From Flavobacterium aquidurense (lineage in GTDB: Bacteria; Bacteroidota; Bacteroidia; Flavobacteriales; Flavobacteriaceae), in the NCBI RefSeq assembly GCF_001404985.1, contig NZ_JRLF01000007.1, positions 62,001-126,000 on the forward strand: 64,000 bases of DNA, read 5' to 3'. The position numbers and the translations under genes are program-made. This document shows positions 20,113 through 29,368 of this stretch, one piece after another. The notes under the pieces were generated by a model, which worked only from the letters and a program-made list of their open reading frames with translations, searched no databases and had not been told where the DNA came from. Positions within the stretch are counted from its first letter, which is position 1. Every line of letters starts with the position of its first letter.

Positions 20113-22611
20113 ATGAAAAAGATAATATACGTTCTTACTCTGTTTTTTATTTTGCTAATATCTTTTAATGCGAATGCTCAAGATATAATAAAGTCTAAGG
20201 ATTTAAGTACGGTAAAAGTAGATTACTTGTCAGATGATGAAATAGCTAAAATTATTGCCCAACTAAAAAGCAATAAAGCAACTATTAATGATGTAGAATC
20301 GATGGCTTTATCAAAAGGTATGAGTCAAATAGAATTTGATAAATTAAGAACCCGAGTTATTGAATATGAAAAAAAGAACTCAAAAGATAAGGATAAAGAC
20401 AAAGATAAAGATAAAGACAAAGAGGATAAACTAAAAAAATCAGATAAAGACTCAGAGTTTGGAAGAAAGCAGGAAAAAATAAAAAATGAAAAGATAAAAG
20501 ATTCATTAAATGCTTTAGTTTTTGGTTCTGAATTATTTGACAATCCTACCTTAAATTTTGAGCCAGATTTAAAAATGGCAACGCCAGTAAATTATGTTCT
20601 TGGACCAGGTGACAAGTTAGAAGTAAGCGTGTATGGTATTCAACAATTTGATGATACTGTTACAGTAAGTTTTGAGGGTAAAATATCTATTCAGAATGTT
20701 GGGCAAATTACAGTTGCTGGAATGTCAATTGAAGCAGCTTCACAAAAAATAAAAGCAGCAATTGCAAGAGTTTACAGTACAGTTAGATCTGGGCAATCTC
20801 AAGTTAGTATAAGTTTAAGTGATATACGAACTATTAAAGTAACAATTGTAGGAGGAAAACAACCAGGTAATTATTCTATTTCATCTCTTGCTTCGGTTTA
20901 TAACGCATTACATTTAGCTGGAGGACCTGGTAAAAATGGTAGTTACCGAAATATAGAATTAATTCGAAATAACAAAGTTTATAAAAATATCGATATTTAT
21001 AAGTTTCTAGTTAAAGGAGATCAATCTGATAATGTAAATTTAAGAGATAATGATGTAATTAGAATTCCTGCATATAGCCAAAGAGTCGTAGTAGAAGGTG
21101 AAGTAAAACGTCCAGGTATCTTCGAAATGAAAAAAGGAGAAACATTTGCAGATTTATTATCTTTTGCTTCAGGATTTAATGAATTTGCATATACAGCATC
21201 TGTAAATGTTATGCAAAAAACAGGGAAAGAGTTTAAAGTGCATGACATAAATGAAAGTGAATATAATTCTTATTTACCACAGTCGGGAGATGTATTTAGA
21301 ATCACTAAAATTTTAAATCGATTTGAAAATCGTATTAAAATAGAAGGTGCAGTTTTTAGACCAGATTATTATTCTTACAATGATGGTATGAGAATTTCAG
21401 ATCTTATAACAAGAGCAGAAGGATTAAAAGAAGATGCTTATACAAAAAGAGCGAGAATCATTCGTTTAAAAACAGATTTGACTACTGAAATTGTAAATGT
21501 AGATTTAAGCGCTGCTTTATCAGGGGATTTAAATTCTGACGTAGAATTAAAAAGAGAAGATATTGTTACAGTTTATTCTATTCTAGATTTTAGAGAAGAA
21601 TATAAAATTACCATAGACGGAGAGGTTAAAAATCCTGGAGAATATGAATATTTTGACAATTTAACTTTAAATGACTTAGTAGTTCAAGTTGGTGGTTTAA
21701 CTGGTTCAGCATCTAAAAGAGTTGAAGTTGCAAGAATGGTGAAGTCTGATGTAATTGATGATTCTGATCCCAAACGCATTGAGTTAGTGGAACTCGAAAT
21801 TACTGCAGATAATAATGAACAAATTAAAAATTTTGTGCTAAAGCCATTTGACGTTGTTAATATACGCAAAATGGCAGTCTATGAAAAACCAGAAATGGTA
21901 AAGGTAAGTGGTGCAGTGAGCTATCCTGGAAAATATGTTTTGGCTAATAAAAAAGAGACAGTTTATAACGTTGTGATGAGAGCAGGGGGATTAACATCTA
22001 TTGCTAATCTAGATGGTATGAAGATAAAAAGACCAATTAAAGAAGAGCAGATAGAGCAGTTAGAAAGTATAAATCTTAATCTTGATAAAAAACTAACAAC
22101 TGAAGAAGAGGCAGGGAAGAATTTAAAAGAAAAAGATACCCTTAACTCTAAATTATCTAAAAAACTTAGAGACGAGTTAAAATATGCTACTATACCTGTT
22201 AATTGGGAAAAAATTGTAAAAGACAAAAACCATTATTCTAACGTTACTTTGTTTCCTGGTGATGAAATAGAAGTAGCTGTTTATAATGAAGGTGTTAAGG
22301 TTACGGGTAATGTTTTATTAACTTCAGAAATTCCATACCGTAGTGGAAAAGGATTTAAGTATTATATAAATGCTGTAGGAGGGGTAGATTATAAAGGATG
22401 GAAGAAAAAAGCATATATTATTTATCCAAATGGAAAAGCTTCTGTAACGGGGTCGTTTTTATTTTTTAGGTCTTACCCAAAAGTGACTCCAGATTCTCAA
22501 ATAGTGGTGCCGGAAAAACCGGAAATGAAAAGAATGAGTGCTGGAGAATGGGCTGGTATTGGAAGTGTTCTTGCTAGTTTAGCGTTATTAATTGTTACTG
22601 CTTTTAAATAG
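20113..22611 (+). CDS. SLBB-repeat polysaccharide export protein (large Wza-like)
   Basis: 832-residue OPX-family protein, far larger than the Wza-like lipoprotein at 10.2 kb. It has a signal peptide (hydrophobic 4-17, cleavage near ANAQ) and a Lys/Asp repeat at about 91-106. The Poly_export domain starts at VNYVLGPGDKLEVSVYG (about 159), and several SLBB segments follow, seen as recurring VxVxGxVxxPGxYxxxxxxT phrases (VVVEGEVKRPGIFEMKKGET, ITIDGEVKNPGEYEYFDNLT, VKVSGAVSYPGKYVLANKKE). A C-terminal hydrophobic helix (about 810-829) ends it. It pairs with the following Wzz gene, 9 bases away. Confidence 0.9.
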   Translation: MKKIIYVLTLFFILLISFNANAQDIIKSKDLSTVKVDYLSDDEIAKIIAQLKSNKATINDVESMALSKGMSQIEFDKLRTRVIEYEKKNSKDKDKDKDKDKDKEDKLKKSDKDSEFGRKQEKIKNEKIKDSLNALVFGSELFDNPTLNFEPDLKMATPVNYVLGPGDKLEVSVYGIQQFDDTVTVSFEGKISIQNVGQITVAGMSIEAASQKIKAAIARVYSTVRSGQSQVSISLSDIRTIKVTIVGGKQPGNYSISSLASVYNALHLAGGPGKNGSYRNIELIRNNKVYKNIDIYKFLVKGDQSDNVNLRDNDVIRIPAYSQRVVVEGEVKRPGIFEMKKGETFADLLSFASGFNEFAYTASVNVMQKTGKEFKVHDINESEYNSYLPQSGDVFRITKILNRFENRIKIEGAVFRPDYYSYNDGMRISDLITRAEGLKEDAYTKRARIIRLKTDLTTEIVNVDLSAALSGDLNSDVELKREDIVTVYSILDFREEYKITIDGEVKNPGEYEYFDNLTLNDLVVQVGGLTGSASKRVEVARMVKSDVIDDSDPKRIELVELEITADNNEQIKNFVLKPFDVVNIRKMAVYEKPEMVKVSGAVSYPGKYVLANKKETVYNVVMRAGGLTSIANLDGMKIKRPIKEEQIEQLESINLNLDKKLTTEEEAGKNLKEKDTLNSKLSKKLRDELKYATIPVNWEKIVKDKNHYSNVTLFPGDEIEVAVYNEGVKVTGNVLLTSEIPYRSGKGFKYYINAVGGVDYKGWKKKAYIIYPNGKASVTGSFLFFRSYPKVTPDSQIVVPEKPEMKRMSAGEWAGIGSVLASLALLIVTAFK
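20383..20430 (+). repeat. in-frame hexanucleotide repeat encoding Lys-Asp dipeptides
   Basis: Tandem AAAGAT/AAAGAC units encode six Lys-Asp pairs and then KEDK (residues 91-106 of the SLBB protein). Because the unit is six bases, copy-number change would alter length but not frame. Confidence 0.8.
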
Positions 22612-22620
22612 ATAGTTTTG

Positions 22621-23694
22621 ATGGAAAACACATCAGTCGAAAATGAGGAAATCTCATTAAAAGAATTATTACAAAAGGTGCAAAAATGGTATAAATTTTT
22701 GTTAACAAAGTGGAAAGTTATTGTTTTGGCTGGAATAATAGGAGGAGCCTTGGGATTGACTTATTCTTTGATGAAGAAACCAACTTATACTGCTACTTTA
22801 TCTTTTGTACTAGAAGATGAGAAAGGAGGAGGCGGTGGCCTTGGCAGTGCTTTAGGATTGGCTAGCTCTCTTGGATTGGATCTAGGAGGAAGTGGCGGAA
22901 ATATATTTACGGGTTCTAATTTAACAGAATTGTTCAAGTCTCGTAGAATGGTTGAGCAGACTCTTTTGAACTCGGTTAATTATAAAGGTAAAAATACTTC
23001 TTTGGCAGAAATGTATATGGATATTAATAATATGAAGAAGGGATGGGAGAAAAAACCAAAACTCGCTAAAATTATTTTTCATCCAGAAGCTAATCGTAAT
23101 AGTTTTACCCGTGTACATGACAGTATTATGGGTGTTTTATATAATAGATTATCTAAAGGAGGATTAACGGTTGGTCAAAGAGATAAAAAAATTGCAATTA
23201 TTAGTATTGATATGGTTTCTTCTGATGAATTATTTGCAAAATATTTTTGTGAAGCCCTTGCATCTGAAGTTGGCAAATTTTATGTTGAAACTAAAAGTAA
23301 GAAAGCCAGACTTAATATGGCTATTCTTGATCGTCAGGTAGACTCTATTCGCAGAGAGTTGAATGGATCTATTACAGGTGTTGCTGTTGCAAATGATAAT
23401 ACTTTTAATTTAAATCCAGCAATGAACGTTCGTAGGACACCTTCAGCTAAAAGACAAGTAGATGTACAGGCTAATACAGCTATATTAACTGAATTAGTTA
23501 AGCAGTCAGAACTTGCAAAAGTTACGCTACGAAAAGAAACACCTTTAATTCAAGTTATAGATAGGCCTATTTTACCTTTGCCTAAAGAAGGATTTGGAAA
23601 AGCAAAAGGAATTTTGATTGGAGGTTTTTTAGCAGGTTTCTTAGCTGTTCTCATTATTATGATTAGACGTATTATCAATGAGATAATGCAATAA
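22621..23694 (+). CDS. Wzz/chain-length determinant protein without kinase
   Basis: Inner-membrane polysaccharide co-polymerase, 357 residues. It has an N-terminal cytoplasmic stretch, a first transmembrane helix (about 32-50, VIVLAGIIGGALGLTYSLM), and a glycine-rich linker (about 67-94). A periplasmic helical region follows, then the Pro-rich VIDRPILPLPKEGFGKAKG motif and a second helix near the C-terminus. There is no BY-kinase. The ATG at 22621 is preferred to a TTG one codon earlier. It follows the SLBB protein by 9 bases, making a second export/length-control pair. Confidence 0.9.
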   Translation: MENTSVENEEISLKELLQKVQKWYKFLLTKWKVIVLAGIIGGALGLTYSLMKKPTYTATLSFVLEDEKGGGGGLGSALGLASSLGLDLGGSGGNIFTGSNLTELFKSRRMVEQTLLNSVNYKGKNTSLAEMYMDINNMKKGWEKKPKLAKIIFHPEANRNSFTRVHDSIMGVLYNRLSKGGLTVGQRDKKIAIISIDMVSSDELFAKYFCEALASEVGKFYVETKSKKARLNMAILDRQVDSIRRELNGSITGVAVANDNTFNLNPAMNVRRTPSAKRQVDVQANTAILTELVKQSELAKVTLRKETPLIQVIDRPILPLPKEGFGKAKGILIGGFLAGFLAVLIIMIRRIINEIMQ

Positions 23695-23729
23695 AGATGA
23701 AGAGTTTTTTATTTTATTTAGAAGCTTAA

Positions 23730-24758
23730 ATGAAAAATTATACTTTAAAAGTTCAGGAGGTTCGTAAAGAAACTAATGATACTGTAACAATATGTTTTAA
23801 ACAACCAGGACTTAAAAAAATTAAATACTTATCGGGACAATATCTAACACTTCAATTCAGAATCAATGGTAGAAGATATATTAGACCTTATTCATTTTCT
23901 TCGACACCTGGAATTGATTCCACACTCGATGTAACGGTGAAAAGAGTTCCTGGAGGAATTGTTTCTAATTATATTAATGATGTTGTAAAAGTTGAAGATG
24001 TAATAGAGGTTCAAGAGCCTTTAGGAGATTTTGTCTTTGAATTGGATGAATCACTAAATTCTGTTGTATTTTGGGGTGTTGGTAGCGGAATTACGCCTTT
24101 GTTTTCAATGATTAAAGACTTATTATTAAATCATTCTCTGATTAATGTTTATTTGGTATATGGAAATAGATCTAATTCATCTGTAATTTTTAAAGATCAA
24201 TTAGAAAAATTGAAAATAAATTATTCTAAACGTTTCAAAATTTATAATTTTTACTCAAAAGAAGAATTCTTTAATGAAGATTCACATAATTATCGTGGCA
24301 GGATTGATTCTGGTTTTGTGAAAAGTTTAATAAGTAATATTGAATACCCTTCCAGACATTACATATGTGGACCAATCGGGCTTAAAAACACGGTTAAGGA
24401 ATCATTAATAAATTTAGGAGAAAATATCAATAATGTGTTTTCAGAGGACTTTGAATTAATTAAAAATCCTGAGGATTTTAAAGAAATTAAAGATCAGGAA
24501 ATTTATTTAAATTTTGCAGGAATTGAAAGTAAAATATCAATAAAAAGTGGTAATTCTGTTTTAGAAGAAGCTCTTGAAGTTGGTTTAGAACTACCTTACT
24601 CCTGCCAAACAGGTAATTGTAGTACTTGTAAAGGAACTCTTAAATCTGGACAATTAAAAATGATTGGTTTAGATAAGCCAAGAAATGATTTGAAAGATAA
24701 TGAATTCTTACTTTGTTGTAGTTACCCTTTGACGAATAATGTTTGCATAGAAATATAA
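23730..24758 (+). CDS. FAD/[2Fe-2S] reductase, likely CDP-6-deoxyglucoseen reductase (E3, AscD/DdhD)
   Basis: 342-residue NAD(P)H:iron-sulfur electron-transfer flavoprotein. It should hand electrons to the RfbH/E1 dehydrase during C3 deoxygenation of CDP-4-keto-6-deoxyglucose. Order of domains: FAD-binding (RPYSFSSTPG, about 51-60), NAD-binding (GVGSGITPLFSMI, about 115-127; YICGPIGLKNTV), and C-terminal plant-type [2Fe-2S] with CQTGNCSTC (C-x4-C-x2-C) and a last Cys in LLCCS. As I recall the Yersinia AscD, its [2Fe-2S] domain is N-terminal, so the order here is inverted. Four of the other pathway genes are next to it. Confidence 0.82.
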   Translation: MKNYTLKVQEVRKETNDTVTICFKQPGLKKIKYLSGQYLTLQFRINGRRYIRPYSFSSTPGIDSTLDVTVKRVPGGIVSNYINDVVKVEDVIEVQEPLGDFVFELDESLNSVVFWGVGSGITPLFSMIKDLLLNHSLINVYLVYGNRSNSSVIFKDQLEKLKINYSKRFKIYNFYSKEEFFNEDSHNYRGRIDSGFVKSLISNIEYPSRHYICGPIGLKNTVKESLINLGENINNVFSEDFELIKNPEDFKEIKDQEIYLNFAGIESKISIKSGNSVLEEALEVGLELPYSCQTGNCSTCKGTLKSGQLKMIGLDKPRNDLKDNEFLLCCSYPLTNNVCIEI

Positions 24759-24779
24759 AAATATAAAATATATAATATA

Positions 24780-25556
24780 ATGAAAGTAGTAATTTTTGCA
24801 GGTGGTTTCGGTACTCGTCTTATGGAAGAAACGGAGGCTAGACCAAAACCTATGGTAGAAATTGGGGGGAAGCCTATTTTATGGCATATTCTTAAGATGT
24901 TTGAACAACATGGTTATAATGAATTTGTAATTTGTTTAGGATATAAAGCTACTTTTATTAAAGAGTATTTTTATAATTATTATTTACATAATTCTGACGT
25001 AACTATTGAATTGGCAAATAATAATATTAATGTTCATTATTCAGAAACAGAATCTTTCAAAGTTACATTGATAGACACAGGATTGCATACAAATACTGCA
25101 GGAAGACTGAAACGTATTCAGAAATATGTTAAAGATGAAACTTTTATGCTTACCTATGGTGATGGAGTCGCTGATGTAGATTTGTCAGAGTTACTTAAAT
25201 TTCATAAATCTCATGGTAGGTTGGCAACTTTAACAAGTGTACAAGTACCAGGCCGCTTTGGTAATTTGGAGATTAATTCGCAAGGAGAAGTAGATAGTTT
25301 TGTAGAAAAACCTGCTGGAGACGGTATGTGGATTAATGGTGGTTTTTTTGTTTTAGAACCTGGAATCTTTAAATATCTTGAAGGAGATGTAGAAGATGTG
25401 CAATGGGAAAAAGAACCTTTAGGTTCAATAGCAAAAGATCAACAATTAGCAGCATATAAGCACCATGGTTTTTGGAAGTGTATGGATGCTTTACGTGATA
25501 GAGTTGAACTTGAAGCAATGTGGAACTCAGGAATTGCAAAATGGAAAACATGGTAA
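24780..25556 (+). CDS. rfbF: glucose-1-phosphate cytidylyltransferase
   Basis: Makes CDP-glucose, the entry step of CDP-3,6-dideoxyhexose synthesis (RfbF/DdhA/AscA). The 258 residues have the family length. Motifs: AGGFGTRLMEETEARPKPM (about 7-25), the metal/substrate loop MLTYGDGVADVDL, and VPGRFGNLEIN and FVEKPAGDGMWINGGFF typical of this enzyme. The end overlaps the preferred start of the next gene by 16 bases, so the two are translationally coupled. Confidence 0.94.
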   Translation: MKVVIFAGGFGTRLMEETEARPKPMVEIGGKPILWHILKMFEQHGYNEFVICLGYKATFIKEYFYNYYLHNSDVTIELANNNINVHYSETESFKVTLIDTGLHTNTAGRLKRIQKYVKDETFMLTYGDGVADVDLSELLKFHKSHGRLATLTSVQVPGRFGNLEINSQGEVDSFVEKPAGDGMWINGGFFVLEPGIFKYLEGDVEDVQWEKEPLGSIAKDQQLAAYKHHGFWKCMDALRDRVELEAMWNSGIAKWKTW

Positions 25557-26641
25557 ATTCTTCATTTCAGCAATTACAAAATACGTATGGTGGTAAAAAG
25601 GTCTTTTTAACAGGACATACTGGTTTCAAAGGATCTTGGATGTTAAAAACGCTATCATTATTAGGAGCAGATGTTAAAGGATATGCACTAGATCCAATAA
25701 CAAAAGATGACTTATTTCATTTAATTAATGGGGATTCAATTTGTAATTCTGTTATTGGAGATTTAAGAGATAAAAAAAGTCTTGAAAAAGAAATTGTAGA
25801 TTTTAAACCAGATTTTGTTTTTCATTTAGCAGCTCAACCCTTGGTAAGATTGTCATATGATATTCCTGCTGAAACATTTGAAGTGAATGCTATTGGAACT
25901 GCAAATGTTCTGGATGCAGTTAGATTACTTGAAAATAAATGTAATGTTGTCTTAATTACAACTGATAAAGTATATCATAATAATGAATGGATTTATCCAT
26001 ATCGGGAAACTGATAGATTGGGTGGCTATGATCCGTATAGTGCAAGCAAAGCTTGTGCAGAATTATTAATTGACTCCTATCGTAATTCTTTTTTTAATAG
26101 TAAAACCTATAATACTCATAAAAAAGCAATTGCTGTTGCAAGAGCAGGGAATGTTATTGGTGGAGGAGATTGGTCAAAAGATAGATTAATTCCTGATATA
26201 GCTAAAGCATTTGCAATTGATCAACCTGTAATAATAAGAAATCCTTTATCGGTTAGACCATGGCAACATGTCTTAGAGCCAGTTGTTGGTTATTTATTGC
26301 TAGGGGCTAATCTCGAAAAGGATCCATTGCAATTTAATCAGGCTTATAATTTTGGGCCTAGCTTATCTGACGCACTTTCAGTTGAAGAGATGCTTAAATT
26401 GACTATTAAAAGTTGGGGTAAGGGAGATTATATTGTTGAAAAAATTGAAAATCAGCCCCACGAAGCTGGTTTGTTAAAATTAGATATCAGTAAGGCTATT
26501 ACTGAATTAGGCTGGCATCCTAAATTTAATGCAGATCAAGCTGTAAAAATGACAATGGATTGGTATAATGTTTTTTTTAATGACAAAAATGAAATTACCA
26601 AATTTACGGATTCGCAAATCAATCTGTTTTTGAAAAATTAA
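25541..26641 (+). CDS. rfbG: CDP-glucose 4,6-dehydratase
   Basis: Converts CDP-glucose to CDP-4-keto-6-deoxyglucose (RfbG/DdhB/AscB). From the ATG at 25541 the protein has 366 residues; a GTG at 25520 and an ATG at 25550 are alternatives. It shows the NAD motif LTGHTGFKGSW, HLAAQPLVRLSYD, TTDKVYHNNEW in place of the usual TDEVYG, and YDPYSASKACAELLIDSYR with YxxxK. WGRP-like IRNPLSVRPWQHVLEP is diagnostic for the CDP-glucose enzyme. It overlaps rfbF. Confidence 0.93.
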   Translation: MENMVNSSFQQLQNTYGGKKVFLTGHTGFKGSWMLKTLSLLGADVKGYALDPITKDDLFHLINGDSICNSVIGDLRDKKSLEKEIVDFKPDFVFHLAAQPLVRLSYDIPAETFEVNAIGTANVLDAVRLLENKCNVVLITTDKVYHNNEWIYPYRETDRLGGYDPYSASKACAELLIDSYRNSFFNSKTYNTHKKAIAVARAGNVIGGGDWSKDRLIPDIAKAFAIDQPVIIRNPLSVRPWQHVLEPVVGYLLLGANLEKDPLQFNQAYNFGPSLSDALSVEEMLKLTIKSWGKGDYIVEKIENQPHEAGLLKLDISKAITELGWHPKFNADQAVKMTMDWYNVFFNDKNEITKFTDSQINLFLKN

Positions 26642-26648
26642 AAGCATT

Positions 26649-27185
26649 ATGGAAATAATAGACACTGAATTTAATGATTTATTTGTTATACAGTATAAAA
26701 GATTTACAGATCATAGAGGAGAGTTTGTGAAAACAATTCATAAGGATTTATTTATTGAAAAAAACTTGAACTGGAGTTTTGAAGAAAGTTTTTTTTCTGT
26801 TTCAAATAAAAATGTTTTTAGAGGAATGCATTTTCAATATGCACCTCATGATCACGATAAATTAGTTTATGTCGTTAAAGGAAAAATTTTAGATGTTGTT
26901 GTTGATCTAAGATCGATTTCTCCAACTTATGGTAAGTATTTAAAAATTGAACTTTCAGAAGTTAATCGTAAGGCCTTATATATTGGAAAAGGTTTTGCTC
27001 ATGGATTTTTATCTTTAGAAGAAAATACAATTGTAGAATATCACACCAGTACAATGCAAAATAAAGAAAGTGAAGGAGGTATTAAATGGGATTCGGTTGG
27101 GTTTACTCTTCCAATAAAAGATATTATTATTTCAGAAAGAGACTCAGATTTTTTACCATTTGATATAAATAAAAAATATTTTTAA
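26649..27185 (+). CDS. RmlC-family sugar epimerase, likely AscE-type C5 epimerase
   Basis: 178-residue cupin of the dTDP-4-dehydrorhamnose 3,5-epimerase family. The active-site phrases are kept: FRGMHFQ with the catalytic His, LDVVVDLR, GFAHGF, and SEGGIKWDS. Since a canonical rfbC is present at 43.6 kb and this gene lies inside the CDP-sugar set, it most likely epimerises C5 of CDP-3,6-dideoxy-4-ketohexose as AscE does, giving the L-sugar ascarylose. That assignment is contextual. It has 7 bases to the previous gene and none to the next. Confidence 0.78.
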   Translation: MEIIDTEFNDLFVIQYKRFTDHRGEFVKTIHKDLFIEKNLNWSFEESFFSVSNKNVFRGMHFQYAPHDHDKLVYVVKGKILDVVVDLRSISPTYGKYLKIELSEVNRKALYIGKGFAHGFLSLEENTIVEYHTSTMQNKESEGGIKWDSVGFTLPIKDIIISERDSDFLPFDINKKYF

Positions 27186-28064
27186 ATGAACATACTTGTA
27201 ATTGGAGCTTCCGGACTAGTGGGTTCTCATTGTTTAAATTATTTTGCTCAAAAACAACTTTCTGTAATTGGCACACATTTAAAATTCGAAACTGATAAAA
27301 CGGTTTTTTTTGATCCACTTAGTAAAGATGGATTTGATTTTTTAAATAATAACTTTATACCAGATACCATTATTCATTGTGGAGCATTAACAAATGTTGA
27401 TTACTGTGAAGAAAATATTGTGGAAAGCTATAATTTAACGGTAAAATCTACAAAACTTGTTGTTGAATACTGTAAAAGTAGAAATATAAAATTAGTTTAT
27501 ATTTCTACGGATTATATTTTCGATGGAATTAATGGACCATATACAGAAAATCAAGTACCAAATCCTACTAATGTTTACGGAAAACATAAATTAGAAGCAG
27601 AGGGTATAGTTCAGGGGCTTAATGATTATATAATTGCCAGAATTACTAATGTATACGGAGAGGAAGAAAGATCTAAAAATTTTATCGCGCATTTATTGAC
27701 ATTAATTAAGTCAAAAACAGATAAAACATTTAATCTTCCTTATGATCAGTTTGCTACTCCTATCTATGCTGGAGATATTGCAAGAATGCTTTATTTGCTT
27801 ATTTCTGATGGAAAAAAAGGGATTTACAATCTTTCTTCTACTGATTATTATAACCGATATCAATTGGCAAGTAAAGTTAAATCATATTTTTCTGAGGCTG
27901 ATGATTTGAATCTAAATGCAATTTCGACGCAATCTTTACAACAAAAAGCAAAAAGACCTTTGTTAGGAGGGCTTTTAAATAATAAATTTATAACAGAATA
28001 TCCAAATTTTGAATTGACAAATGTGGATGCTTTTATTTTAAAAACAATAAAAAATGGAATATAA
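27186..28064 (+). CDS. RmlD-like NAD(P)-dependent 4-ketoreductase, likely AscF role
   Basis: 292-residue extended SDR resembling dTDP-4-dehydrorhamnose reductase: [18 protein letters not shown] at the N-terminus, [28 protein letters not shown] (about 107-120), and YGKHKLEAE as the YxxxK pair. A canonical rfbD exists at 44.2 kb, so this copy likely reduces C4 of the CDP-3,6-dideoxy sugar, the last step to ascarylose or a related sugar. The start ATG abuts the previous stop, and its end overlaps rfbH by 11 bases. Confidence 0.78.
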   Translation: MNILVIGASGLVGSHCLNYFAQKQLSVIGTHLKFETDKTVFFDPLSKDGFDFLNNNFIPDTIIHCGALTNVDYCEENIVESYNLTVKSTKLVVEYCKSRNIKLVYISTDYIFDGINGPYTENQVPNPTNVYGKHKLEAEGIVQGLNDYIIARITNVYGEEERSKNFIAHLLTLIKSKTDKTFNLPYDQFATPIYAGDIARMLYLLISDGKKGIYNLSSTDYYNRYQLASKVKSYFSEADDLNLNAISTQSLQQKAKRPLLGGLLNNKFITEYPNFELTNVDAFILKTIKNGI

Positions 28065-29358
28065 AAACATTAGTAATGATTTAAAAGAACAATTATTACC
28101 ATCTATTAAAAAAAATATTAGTAAAGTAATTGTTCCTGGAACTGATTATGTATCAGTTACCGGTAAAATCATTGATGAGGAAGATATATTAAATGGAGTT
28201 GATGCAGCGATGGATGGTTGGTTAACTGCCGGACGTTTTGCTAACAAATTTGAAGCTGACTTTGCAGCGTATTTTGGAGCACATCGTTCTTTGTTGGTTA
28301 ATTCAGGTTCATCTGCAAATTTAGTAGCGTTTTATGCATTAACTTCTCCAAAATTAGGAGAAAGAGCGATTAAGCCTGGAGATGAAGTTATTACTGTTGC
28401 TGCAGGTTTTCCAACCACAATAAATCCTATTATTCAATTTGGTGCAATTCCTGTATTTATTGATGTTGATATAGCTACTCATAATGTAAAACCAGATATG
28501 ATCGAAGCTGCTGTAAGCCCTAAAACAAAAGCAATTATGATTGCTCATTCTTTAGGTAACCCTTTCGATTTAGATGAAGTAATGCGAGTTGCTAAAAAAT
28601 ATAACTTATGGGTTGTTGAAGATGATTGTGACTCATTAGGTGCAACATATAATGGTAAAAAAACGGGTACATTTGGAGATATTTCTACATTTTCATTTTA
28701 TCCCGCACACCATATTACTATGGGTGAAGGAGGAGCAGTTTTAATTAATAATCCAATTTTGTCAAAATTAGCTGAGAGTTTCCGTGACTGGGGACGTGAT
28801 TGCTATTGTGAACCAGGAAAGGATGATACTTGTGGATGCCGTTTTGGTCAACAATTAGGAACTTTGCCTTATGGTTATGATCATAAATATACCTATTCAC
28901 ACATAGGTTTTAACTTAAAAGTAACTGATATGCAAGCTGCATTTGGTGTTTCCCAGATAAACAAAATCGATCATTTTGTACAAAGACGTAAAGAAAATTA
29001 TGCTGCCTTATACGAGCGAATGAAAGAGTTTGAAGAAGTTTTCATTCTTCCTGAACCAACTCCAAATTCAGAACCATCTTGGTTTGGGTTTCTGTTAACT
29101 CTTCGTGAAGGAGATGCTAACGACCGTCATATGTTAGTTCAACACTTAGAAAAGAATAAAATAGGTACCAGATTATTGTTTGGAGGAAATTTACTTAGAC
29201 AGCCAGCTTACGCAAATATAGAGCACAGAGTGGTGGGAGATTTATCGAATACAGATATAATTATGAATCAATCATTTTGGTTAGGAGTCTGGCCAGGATT
29301 GAATGAAACGCACTATGATTATATTGCGAACGTTATAAGAGAATATTTAAACGCATAA
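28054..29358 (+). CDS. rfbH: CDP-4-keto-6-deoxyglucose 3-dehydrase (E1)
   Basis: PMP- and [2Fe-2S]-dependent C3 dehydrase (RfbH/DdhC/AscC), 434 residues, of the DegT/DnrJ fold. Two diagnostic features are visible. His219-His220 in [15 protein letters not shown] replace the PLP-binding Lys of ordinary aminotransferases. The cysteines Cys192, Cys250, Cys252 and Cys260 give the spacing C-x57-C-x1-C-x7-C known for the E1 iron-sulfur cluster. It needs the E3 reductase encoded at 23.7 kb. Identification is strong. Confidence 0.95.
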   Translation: MEYKNISNDLKEQLLPSIKKNISKVIVPGTDYVSVTGKIIDEEDILNGVDAAMDGWLTAGRFANKFEADFAAYFGAHRSLLVNSGSSANLVAFYALTSPKLGERAIKPGDEVITVAAGFPTTINPIIQFGAIPVFIDVDIATHNVKPDMIEAAVSPKTKAIMIAHSLGNPFDLDEVMRVAKKYNLWVVEDDCDSLGATYNGKKTGTFGDISTFSFYPAHHITMGEGGAVLINNPILSKLAESFRDWGRDCYCEPGKDDTCGCRFGQQLGTLPYGYDHKYTYSHIGFNLKVTDMQAAFGVSQINKIDHFVQRRKENYAALYERMKEFEEVFILPEPTPNSEPSWFGFLLTLREGDANDRHMLVQHLEKNKIGTRLLFGGNLLRQPAYANIEHRVVGDLSNTDIIMNQSFWLGVWPGLNETHYDYIANVIREYLNA

Positions 29359-29368
29359 AAACTTTAAA

